Below are positions 49,295 through 59,715 of a DNA stretch of 64,000 nt, one piece after another (position 1 is the stretch's first letter; each line of letters opens with the position of its first letter). The notes below the pieces were generated by a model. It had not been told where the DNA came from. It ran no database searches and worked only from the letters and a program-made list of their open reading frames with translations. The stretch comes from Dermanyssus gallinae (taxonomy: Eukaryota; Arthropoda; Arachnida; Mesostigmata; Dermanyssidae). Both the position numbers and the translations under genes were made by a program. The stretch is from assembly GCA_003439945.1 (NCBI GenBank), contig QVRM01007053.1, forward strand, positions 124,001 through 188,000, written 5' to 3'.

Positions 49295-50571
49295 TGTTTT
49301 CATTATCTATACATCCAGTCAGCTTAATTCCGAGAATCTTAGCAGATTTTAGCATGCATGTTAAAAAAATTGCGGACACGATACTTTACCAAAGTATCGA
49401 CTGACAGGGCATCTGCTGCAGGGTAAATCGCAATAGGATATGCCGACGTACCAATATACAAGTTTAGTATATGTACAGAAGCACGTTGATCATCGACTTA
49501 AGGAAGGGTTAGTGTTCTGCTATTGGATTAGTACGAGCAATTCACAACAGTAGCAATCCAAAACAGGCATAGAGGCATGCATTGAGAGAAAAACGGGACA
49601 AGAGAGTAAGTCACACATGCGTTCCTTGAAGGGTAGGTGAGAGAACCTGCGGTGTGTACTTCTAAGAGCGTGGATGTGATGTTTAATCAGGATGTGTCTA
49701 TGTTGTCACCGTTGTTGACCTTCGATGTTTAGTGGCACCACTTGAAGACTAATGTGGCTAGGCTGAACCAACCTCATTTGTCCACAGAGCTAAATAAGAC
49801 GTTTCCAATGCACCTTTTAGTTCATGTCTGGACAGCAATCGGGCTGCTAAGTGCCATAGACCGCACAGAAAAATAGCCACACCGGGGCCAACAACGCCGC
49901 GCGAGCCGCAACCGATCTGCGGTGTGATCAAGTCCCCTCTGTGTCAAGCCCATAGGGTTAAGCAGTAACTTCGCTCATAAAGGCGGCACACTCTCGTGGC
50001 AAAGATAGTATTCCTTGCCGTTAGCGTCATACTTAGTCATCTTCAGAAGACAGAAAACTGTCTAAGGCAACACACCTCGAGCAAGAGAGTGCTGCAGTGC
50101 ACGCTGCGACACAGTAAGCAAGAACCGAGCAACGACAGTCCTGCGATACTCCGTAACACCGCGCTATGTAAGACCCAATTCCAATGACTAGATACTGTTT
50201 TGGACAGAAGTATTAGTGACTTAAAGGATAAATGACTGGGTCAAGCAGCTCCGTTGTCCTGTCAGACTGGGTTGTCAGACTGAATGGCTATATGGCAGGT
50301 TCTTCGAGCCCAGATTGGTCAATTGCTAGTAGTCGAATTGCAGCAACCAGTTATTCTTTGTGCTCTACCTTTATGTTAAGGCTTGCATTTTAGATCTCTT
50401 CACGGAACTGTTCATGTGTCTCCGATGTATTGAATAATTAGAGTGCACATAATGGCCAACTCCAATTTATCGACTAAAGACGTTGCATTCTGACTAGCTA
50501 GGTGTGCCACACGAAACAATATAACAGTTCCATTGCTGCTGCCCGTAAATACGTTAGCACGTGTGGACATA

Positions 50572-50850
50572 GGGTGGCGGCGTGGTCTAGGGGACTAGTG
50601 CGCTAGTCATGGTTGTCATCTACCTGGGTGTCACCGGTTCGATCCCTGTTATTGATCGACTTTTTATTGAGCGACGCTCATTGGGAATAGATGATAGACC
50701 ATACGGCTGAGAGTCGGCGGTCATGCTGGCACAAGGACTGTAAGAAAAACCCTAGATATCTCAACATGTCCGGCCCATTGGAAACGGAGGATGGTCTAGA
50801 ATTAAAAACAACATGTGGAGACACCACCTGTTTGCGTGCTGAATTTTTTC
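50572..50850 (+). mobile_element. tRNA-derived SINE, family A, copy 2
   Basis: Begins GGTGGCGGCGTGGTCTAGG (A-box-like), with B-box GGTTCGATCCC at 50636-50646. The body segments ATACGGCTGAGAGTC, CTAGATATCTCAACATG and GTCTAGAATTAAAAACAAC are shared with the minus-strand copy at 38715-39050. Two diverged copies in opposite orientations support a real dispersed family. The right end is approximate. Confidence 0.77.
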
Positions 50851-52377
50851 CAGTGACTGTTGACAAATTATTGCTGACCTAGTAATTGTTTTGTAAGGGC
50901 ACACATTATAACCTCCTTGGCAAATATCTATGCATCTGCCGCTGGAGACTATTACGGGATATTTCATATCGATCAAAGATTTGTCGTCTGTTTGACGTCG
51001 GAGACACTGAAAGGTTAATTGGCCATACGCCCATGTCTTCGCTGGTAGCTTGCTGCCAGGCTGACCCGATGAATCGTTTTTATTTTGAGTCCTGGGATAC
51101 AGAGATGAAGGAAATCGGGAGAGGGATAGGGTTCAAAGAAAACTCTCTTGCCGAAAACCTTCGTTGATTTTGTAAGCTCAACGTACGTTACTTCTTCGCC
51201 ACTGGCCTTTTGAAATGTAAAAGCCATCGAAACCGAAATGGCTAAACGTATTTCTAACCGACAAGCCGACTAACTGTACGTGATATTGCCTACTCTAATC
51301 CAGAGCGCTATGTCGTTTTGGCCCGACTGCATCTCAACCTTTCAACCTGCCAGACACAGCCTCTGAGGAGTTGCACATCTATTTGGCATTTTCATCTCTT
51401 GTATGACCTGGCCGTACACGACGGAAGATTCTCATTTTCTGCTATCGTGAAGGGAACATTCTGTTGACTACGTCAGGCTATTTTCGCCTTTCGACCGGAA
51501 CAGTTGCACTCACTAATCAGTCTCTTTTGCATAACTTGCCTGCACCTGTCGTTCATGTGGTCCCGCGACTCTCCGCGACAACTTGAACTATGGCACTAAC
51601 TACGTACGAGGCGTACTAATGTCACAGGGCAGGAGCGGCAAATAGCTTCCGGTTAGTAAGAGACTTATCCGGGAAACTCTCTGTATGGATGCTAATTTGG
51701 CTGGCTAGGTGCTGGCAGGCCATCACCAGTCCCAATAGCCTGGCCCTCTCCCTCAACGTGGGCCGGCCGCCCTTTGAAGTCGCCTCACCTAACTGTCACT
51801 ACTATTCAGCGCTTTTGTCTCAACGCTGTCACTCATAGAAGCGTTGAGGGCAGCCACCAATACGGTAGATAGATATCGTGTCACGGTGACAACGTTGTCG
51901 CAGGCTCCTTGACACAACCTCATCGGCTAGTCCGATAAAGACGCACCGATGTCTTACTCGCCAATACACACACTCACACACACCCACACCAAATCAGTGG
52001 CTTCGAAGAATACGCCAAACAGGAGCAGAGCCATTCTGACGGTCTCCACGCTCCACGCGAGATATGCGCAGTGACCAATTTTGCAGCTGTTGATACCTTG
52101 CAGCTATTGATACCTTGCTGTATAACATCCGAAGCAGGTAAACGGCTCGGCCGTAAGGCGTTCTTCGATAAGCGCAAAGGTTGCGGCTATGTAGCAACCG
52201 AAACACGGAACTGTACTGAAAAAATGCTCGTCCTATCTGGCAGAAAGTCCGATAGGCTTTGCAGGTCTAAGCTGAAATCAACCTATGATAGCCTAGTGCA
52301 GCAATCACAAGGGTAACGTCATATTCAATAAGCTAACAATCGACAAATCTATTAAGACAACATCTCTAGCAACAACA

Positions 52378-52615
52378 TTAACAACAACAATCGGCAATAC
52401 TTACTGCAGCAACGACGTAAAAGAGTATAGCAACAACAACAGCAATAGCAACAACAAAAGGAGCGACAGGAGCGTCTGCAATGACGACAAGATTAATAGC
52501 AACAGCATTGCACCACCCCCAACAATAACAACAACAATATTCACAACAACAACCATGAAAACGACGATAACAACCATAATAACAACAACAACGACGACAA
52601 CGACAACGATGACTA
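52378..52615. repeat. degenerate (AAC)n region
   Basis: A long run of AAC, AGC and ACG triplets with interruptions. The cysteine-rich open frame on the minus strand is an artefact of the repeat. Confidence 0.88.
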
Positions 52616-53038
52616 GGACACAGAAAGCACACGCTCAGCGTGTATTGTGCAGTGTCGCCCGACGGTTAGCCGTTGGCCAGTGGCAAAGCATTTACCTAGG
52701 TCACGAACGAATAGAGACGTACATTTATTGCAAGATTCTCCTCCGGTCCCCGAAACGTGTTTTCGAATAGCTTGAAAGGAAAGCTGTGTGATTGTGCAGA
52801 TTGCACACTACTCCACTTGCAGGGCAACAGGTGAACGACTCTGCCTCTGGGGGACAAATGTGTGCATTCGCCTCTTTTTCCCAAACCCCAGCGTTGGCAG
52901 CATGCAAACGACCGATCGAGCGCGTAGCTAGCTCGCCGACACGGAGGTTCATCAGGTGACCATTAGCGATGGTTCGCTACTTGGCCTGCTGGCTTGGATT
53001 AGGGGGCAGACACAGATCACGGCAACAGCTGGATGGGC

Positions 53039-53066
53039 AACAGCAACAACAACAACAACAACAACA

Positions 53067-53097
<31 letters not shown>

Positions 53098-53099
53098 CA
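53039..53099. repeat. (CAA)n/(CAG)n microsatellite
   Basis: CAA triplets, then CAG triplets, then CAA again, about 60 bases in total. In one frame this would be poly-glutamine, but no flanking gene signal supports coding. Confidence 0.93.
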
Positions 53100-53441
53100 A
53101 CAATTACAAGATAAGCAGCAGCAGCAGCAGCGGCGGGAGCAGCGGAACGAGCGATAAAGGTGCATCAGCTGGGAGAGAAGAGTCGAGGATCGTGGCAAGC
53201 ACGTCGCTGTCATTTCGTCGTTTCGATTATTGCGCGACCACATTGTGCTTCAACTGCATGTGGTGAACGTGCAGTCTGCTAGGACCTACGTGATAGAGGT
53301 CAGGCCAACAACACCGCACGAAAAAGAGAGAGGTCTACGGAAGCGGGACCAAGGTGGGCTAAGGCTGGAACCGTGTGGTGATAATGATGATTGTCTCTAA
53401 AGCCGAATGTTGTTTCCACGTTACTATAACGCATTCAGTCA

Positions 53442-53560
53442 TTTGTTGTTGTTGTTGTTGTTGTTGTTGTGATTGTTGTTGCTGTCATTATTATTTTGTT
53501 ATTGTTGTTATTATTGCTGACATTATTATTTCGTTGTTGTCATTAGTTTGATATGGTTGT
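53442..53560. repeat. (TTG)n and TTATTG-type repeats
   Basis: A clean TTG run at 53442-53470 decays into TTATT/GTTGTT repeats to about 53560. Confidence 0.88.
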
Positions 53561-55692
53561 TATTGAAAGAACGCCGTTTTTGCTGCTCCTGTGGTATTAT
53601 TTCATTGTTAGGTTACGATACATGTTGCTCTTTTACCATGTCTAACGTAACTTTAGTCGTTTTTTCATTTTTTTTTTTTATTTAACGGCGTTTTTTTATA
53701 TGTTTGCCGTTCTCGTGATTGCTAATATTTGTTCTTGTTGTTCGTAGCTTTTCTCGCTGCGGCTGCTACCGTCCTTGCTGTTTGTTGTTATAAATCTTGT
53801 TTGTAACGTCTTTGCAAGTCACAGCGTTGTTGTTTTGATCTGTTAAGGTTTGCAGGTGTTGTTGTTTTTGTGTGTTACGCAATGGCTTTCATTAGTAGTG
53901 CTTGCTGCTTTTCTTAAGCTGCAGATAAACATCGGTACACCGATGGCATCGTTGCCTTTCTCGTTACGACCTCATGAAGCGCAAAGTCATGTCGGAGTGG
54001 GTGAGCGAAGGAAATTGCCTGTTCACTTCAGGTCAACCACATGCATTCTCTGGACTGTCTGGAAGTTTCTCTCACCTGTCCCTTTGGGTTCGTCATTCGA
54101 CGTTTGTGAAGCCAGATTGTGAAGAGTGAAGGACCAAAGGAATCACACAAAAATACAAGTTGTACTTTAGTTTGTAACATTTAGATTTGAACATCAAACC
54201 AATCGAGAACGTTTCGCCTTTATGACGAATCATTGTCGCGCTAGAAATTGCAGGGGCTATTTCGTGCCTATTCTCACGTGTACGATCGCTTACAGCAGAG
54301 CGCTTGTTATTGATAAAAGTCTCCAATACCGATACTTTTTTCTTACAAGCTACACTTAATTGGAACTGGAACAGGAAGATTCCTTTACAGCATGAAGATT
54401 TCTAATATCAAACGTTATGCGGCGTGTTTATTGCTAAAGAACGCCTTAAAACACATAAGGAGCAAACCTGAATGAGCATCTAGCTGCTCAGGGCTTAGGT
54501 TTATGAGCTCGTTAGTTTTACTCAGTATTAATTTACCTCGGTACTTTTGTACACTTGTTTCCGATTTTATTGGTAACGGTAACACGAAGAGGCACTTGCA
54601 ATTTCCACATGTCATTACAACCGAAACTTTCACGAGTATTACCAGATCGTCGCGTGTATTGAACGTCCGTGAAACCAAACAATTTTTAATAACGTAACGT
54701 TTCAACGGGACAATACAAGTCGAAACAAAACCACACAGTACAAGTCGACATTGCACGTATAGAAGATAGACACGAGAAAAAGAGGGGGGTGGGAAGAAGA
54801 CCAAGATGAAGACGAAGAGACAACTAGTCGAAATAGATTTATTTAGATGTAGATAGACATATCTTATTTACGTGTGTATTGAGTAACGTACCAAGTTATA
54901 GTAGCTTGAATCAAACTGCGATCAATCCGAGAAGAGACTAAACCGCTTTAAGCATTGACGCAGTGGTAATCGCCTTCAACGAGCGCATAGTATGTATTCA
55001 ATTTGTGATGGAACAGCCGTTATGACAGGATCACGTTTTTATCCAAATAGCTTGACTACCCGCGCTACATACGTACATAAACTAAGCATTTTTTCCTTTC
55101 GTAGATCTCCAGCCTTTTCTCTCTAAATCTTGCTGCTCGACGCAGCGACATTCACACAAGTGTCTGCACAAACGTTTTGATATTATACGTCCGTTTACAA
55201 CACTCAGCTTTGTGACCAACATTTTGTTACGGAATCCATGTTATATATATATAAATATATGTATACAATTTACTACAGGCGGGTTATATGTTAGAAAAGT
55301 GGTATTACGCTTTAGCTGTGCCATCACAAAAGTCGGGGGGGGGGGGGGGTGCTGCGTGTGGACAAAGTGTGTGACGAGAGCAACCACGTCGTGAGTGTGT
55401 TGCGAAACGGTGCGGAGCCGCCGTCACAGCGTTTTGTCGGTCATAAAGAGTGAACTCGAAATTGGGGAGACGAACGAGGCTGGTTGGGAGACAGACATCA
55501 TCGAGGCAAATAGAGAGAGAAAGGAAAAGAGAGAAAAAGAGATTCACAGAGAGAGAGAGACATAGCTGGAAAGACAGAGAAACAGTATTTGATACGGACA
55601 GCTGAGAGCAACGGCGCAGTGCACAGAAGCACCGCTTCTTCGGCCAGCCCAATAGCTGGGGCCATTGTCGCGTCATAACTGAACACACTTAC

Positions 55693-55772
55693 CGAGTACG
55701 AGCGTCGGCCAGCTTTCCATTCGGGCTGTGAGACCCTTGAGGAAGATCTGGTGGAGGAACATCAACGTCTCA
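55693..55772 (-). CDS. RasGRF: RasGRF exon B: DH domain, second segment
   Basis: An 80-base exon encoding [19 protein letters not shown] followed by ESWPTLVLG, counting the split codons at both ends. It corresponds to the RASGRF stretch with FLHQIF..GL.AR...WPTLVLA, a helix pair early in the DH domain. The serine codon is split AG|T with exon A, and the final glycine codon is split G|GA with exon C, so all three exons join without a frame shift. The acceptor reads TGTTTCAG and the donor GTAAGT on the minus strand. The 80-base length is compatible only with the observed phases. The longer open frame that continues past the donor is intron read-through. Confidence 0.94.
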
Positions 55773-56138
55773 CTGAAACATGCACAACGATTTCCTTAGG
55801 AGTCCAGCCGCATCTGTACTCGTATGCATATATAAGTTTTTTTCTTGATTTTTAAAAGCGTCTTTTCAAAGCAGCACTGTTGCCTCTGTTTTGTATGGGC
55901 ACTAACACGCAAAGTGTCCTTTTGGATTGCTTTTCAGATTTTTGGTTTAGGAAAAGTAAACATACGCAATTTTGACAGCTGGTCGAACCATGTTTAACTA
56001 GATTCACAATGCTCTGGTGAAAACCACCATCTGTCCCAGAAAGTCCTATAAATCATTTTGCTGAAACAAACATATAAGATATATCTATACTAGCATTCAA
56101 TTCCACAAGCATCTGCGCGTACCGGGCTCTGTAAATAT

Positions 56139-56139
56139 A

Positions 56140-56187
<48 letters not shown>
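56139..56187. repeat. (TA)n microsatellite
   Basis: About 49 bases of TA repeat with one CATA interruption. Confidence 0.95.
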
Positions 56188-56188
<1 letters not shown>

Positions 56189-57169
56189 TTTGCTGAACAC
56201 TAAATACCTGCAACAGACTTAATTGAACAGAGTTAGGCTTACATACGGACGCTGGACAACGTACGTTCAGCTATACACCTAAAGCCACCGAATCTACGCG
56301 CAGGTTGCTTGGACAGGTACGCAGAGGAGAGATAGATAATAGCATTCGATACAAGCGAGTCAGTAGCTGATTACGTCTCATTTGTGGCCACCACATCAAT
56401 CTTTTTCAGCTGTCTCCCGATCTCTCGTTTCCCTTTTCGTGTTCGTTCCGGCTCGGCCTAGAACTATCGCACGTATCGTCGGTCCCATGATGTCTATATG
56501 ACTGAGGAGGATCTGAGGCCGCCCTGAGGCTCAGTTGCATACGAGTGTGCGCTGCCATGTACGCAGCGGTGGAACAACGCCGCCGCCGCCGCATACCTAC
56601 GCGGTGATGGCCGGCGGCAAGGACGACCCAGAACGGGAGTACGCGAGAGAGTAGAGTCTCCGACAGAAGAAGAAAGAGGCGCGTCTTTTTCTTCTCCTTC
56701 TTTTCGTTCTTCTTCTTCTTCCCGTTGTTCTGGTTCGTCAGAGCAGGCAGCAGAGCACAATGAGGACGAGAAACACACGAGGCCGAATGAGCAGAACAAG
56801 AAAACTGCTCTCGCTACTCTCGCAGCGAGCTGAGTCTTTCCGTCAGTCGTCGTTGTCCTCACAGCAGGTGATCATGGGGGCCGTCTATGAGGGCTCAGTC
56901 AGGCTCGGCTCAGCCAGCAAACGAACGAGCGGAGAACAACAGATCGATAGGATGAGAGAGAGAGATATATAAAGAGAGAGGGGGAGAAAAGAGGAAGAAA
57001 AAGTGAGACAAAGAAAAGACCATGTGAAAATGGGATCAGCGTTGGCCAAGCGCGCAGTGAGTGGGTTGGCCTGGGGTCTGCTGTGTCGGAGTGGAAGAAA
57101 ACATAGGACAGAGGAGTAGAAGAACACGTTCGCTGCCGCCCCACCCAAGCAGCAAGCCATTGCTACATC

Positions 57170-58070
57170 TGTGGTGTACTGCGGGAGTAATGCGAAGAGG
57201 AAGAGGATGAGGAGGCGGGGGAGGAAGATCAGAAGAAGACGACGACGGCGGCGGCTACTCATTCGAGAATGCCAATCAGGGCGGCACGGGATAGCCGCCT
57301 TCACGGCCCCCCCCCCGCCCCTGCCAACGCCGCCGCCGCCAGCACCACCTCTGGGAGTAGCGTTGCCGGCCGCGCTTGATACCGTGATCGTCTCCGTCGT
57401 TGACTGCTGTTCCGGCTATGTGGCTATGGTTATCACTGCCCCGGCCGTTACCGAAGGGCAAAGCGGGCAAAGAGGCTATGCTCAAATATTAACCAGCTGT
57501 CTCAACCGTACCGCCCGTCTACTTTTCTACCCCTCCCCTCCCCCTTGTTCTCTCTGTCTCTCACTATGTATCTCACGCTCGCTGTCTGTATCACAGGGCT
57601 TACGATGGCCCCAAGTCATCCCACGCAAGCTTGCCAGCCATCGTCGCCCCTTGCCGTCGGGACCGGGACGACCGCTGCCAACGCTGACGACTGGGTCATC
57701 GCCGTTAGCCTGACTCATGGTACCAGCAACGACGACAACAACAACAACAACAACGGCCACGAAACAACAACAACAACAACTCGGCTCACTGTTCTGTCTC
57801 CCCCCCTTCCCACCCCGCCCCTCTAACTGCTGCGTTAGTTAGCGTCAGCCGTGTAGCTGGTAGTTTGCCGGTAGGCTGGCTAGCAGCTGAGCTTTGCCCT
57901 TGTTGCTCGTTCAATGTGTGTCGTCGTCGAATGGCTCTTTCCTCGTTCATTGTCCTAACAACGTCCTTTTTCCTTGGATAGATGGAGCCTAAGCCCGGCA
58001 GGCCGCCGAACCTGCCACTGCGCTGTACATCATCATCATTATCATCATCATCGTCGTCATCATCATCAGC
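57170..58070. repeat. GC-rich triplet island
   Basis: Contains GAGGAG/GACGAC runs, a poly-C run near 57308, GCCGCC, (AAC)n at 57735-57780 and (ATC)n near 58028-58070. The 180-codon open frame from 57171 is Ser/Pro/Arg-rich with no recognisable domain, so I do not call it a gene. Confidence 0.72.
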
Positions 58071-59581
58071 TGGGCACGGTGCAGCATCAATTCGGCCACT
58101 CGTTTGCTCGGCAATGGTTCGTCCGTCGATGTCGTTCGCAGCCTGCGTGGCTACGGTTCAACACTACACTGCTGCTGCTTCTAATGCGAGCCATATTGTT
58201 AGTTTGCCAGCTTGCGTTGCCACCTACCGACTACTGCTCAACTGTGGCAACGATTCGATAATTGAATTCGGACGCGACGTGGCATTTTGTACATCATGCT
58301 TCAAAAGACCGAACGAGAGAGAGAGCGAGAGAGGGAGGGGAGGGAGGAAGGGGGTAGTGGTCGAGATGGTGGAGATGTAGCCGTCATCACCGGTCTGCCA
58401 ACAACCTCATCCCGACTAAATCTGCCTAACTAGATCAGACTGAATCAAAGTCATCGTCATCGTTTTTACGTCTCCTGACAGACACTAGAACTCTGCCGGC
58501 AATGTATGCCGTCAGAAGAATTTTAGCAACAAATCGCCCAGGAAACGTTCCCACCTTATGAGCAATGGCGAGATTTTGATGAGTCAAGTGCTAAACACCT
58601 CAACATGTAAAATAATTCATGTACCTAGATGTCACATGTTTCGCCTTGGACGGCGTCTAGCCAAGTACAACGCCCGATCAATTTTCGCTAAAGCGGTCAT
58701 AATGACCCAAAAAGCTTAGTTAAATGTGGCCAAGGCCTATGTCCCTAAGAAAAATCTAGTTTTTATCAACTACAACTAAACAACGGGCCCTGTGCCGTTT
58801 CTAACTAGTTAGCAATTTAGACTTTCATTTGACTTCACTACCAATGAATGTCTCTGCATTATTATTAATATTATTATTATTATTACTACTACTATAAATA
58901 GCTATGCACTCATTTATACATTAACCGATAGATCACTTTAGAGGAAATCTATCGTCTAAAAGGAAATTAAGACACATAGCTAACTTAAAATGAATTTAGA
59001 ATCGAAGTGGGTCAAAGTTCAACCTTAACTGTAATTAAGTCAAAACATCGAGATGCAATTACCCGTGCTAAAACGCATATCTTGTGTACATAAAATTCGC
59101 GTTGCCTATGAACAAAGTTTAATACCTAGCTCCAGAAGCTAAAGTCACCCTGAAAGCGAACAAAAAACGTCGTCGCGATGACAGAAATCCCTTCGTTCCC
59201 GTGCGGCATTCCGCCTAAAATCGGCTCGGTCGCTTTCGGACGGTTGGTGCAGTAATTATGGGAAATCAATGATCTATCTCCATTGAATGTACGCTGCAGA
59301 AGCAGGGACGGACGACCGATGGGAGAGACCAGGCAGGCCGTGGCATCTCATGCTCACCTCACGCACGGCCCGTGCGAGTAAAAAGAAAATGCCAAATTTC
59401 TCCTGAACGCGAAGAGTTCGGACAAGCTATGCAATAGAAGGCGACTCTGAAAGCCTCGGCGGTGCGCGTCAGATGGATTATTTTTGGCACCAGTTAACAC
59501 TTCAGTTGTGTCTTGTATGAACCGGTGACTAACAAACTACTGCGATCGCAAGGATCGCATCAACTGCAACAACGTACATAC

Positions 59582-59715
59582 CTGTTGAGGAAGATGGAGC
59601 TAACCTCATCGTGAGTACATGGAGGTTTCTGGGAACTTGCGGCCATCTTAAACGGTCTTAAAAAGCAAGACACAAGTAACTGAAGTTGTTCGACGTATTC
59701 CTCCTCGGACTCCAC
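59582..59715 (-). CDS. RasGRF: RasGRF exon A: start of the Dbl-homology (RhoGEF) domain
   Basis: First recognisable exon of the gene in transcription order, giving codons 1-44 of the assembled stretch plus two bases of codon 45. Its translation begins [15 protein letters not shown] and contains [11 protein letters not shown] and [10 protein letters not shown]. These match the start of the DH domain of vertebrate RASGRF1/2, including the family-specific MAASS..PP.THD.VSSIFLN stretch. The DH domain drives nucleotide exchange on Rac-type GTPases at the membrane. The minus-strand acceptor is TTTACAG just above 59715 and the donor is GTATGT just below 59582. The exon starts in phase 0 and ends in phase 2, which fits the next exon. 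The preceding IQ/coiled-coil exon was searched for up to 64000 and not seen. Identification is by remembered family sequence, not by a database search, but the match is long and specific. Confidence 0.95.

Larger units (their letters stand above)
46278..55692 (-). other. RasGRF intron between exons B and C (9.4 kb)
   Basis: A GT-AG intron. 47.1-48.9 kb is a triplet- and GA-rich zone with (TAC)n and (TAG)n tracts. A hairpin is at 49239-49294, the second family A SINE at 50572-50850, an (AAC)n region at 52.38-52.62 kb, (CAA/CAG)n at 53039-53099 and (TTG)n near 53442-53560. 49300-50560, 50900-52050 and 53900-55240 hold no recognised gene. Confidence 0.8.
55773..59581 (-). other. RasGRF intron between exons A and B (3.8 kb)
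   Basis: A GT-AG intron. Contains (TA)n at 56139-56187 and a GC/triplet-rich island at about 56.4-58.4 kb with (CCG)n, (AAC)n at 57735-57780 and (ATC)n near 58028-58070. 58400-59580 is unremarkable, with nothing recognised. Confidence 0.8.

Noticed and set aside
50572..50650. Possible functional tRNA gene with A and B boxes
   Set aside because: The ends do not form an acceptor stem and the anticodon arm is not credible. It is the head of a SINE shared with 38715-39050.
57171..57713. 180-codon plus-strand open frame
   Set aside because: Crosses a poly-C and CCG-rich island. Composition is repetitive and no domain is visible.
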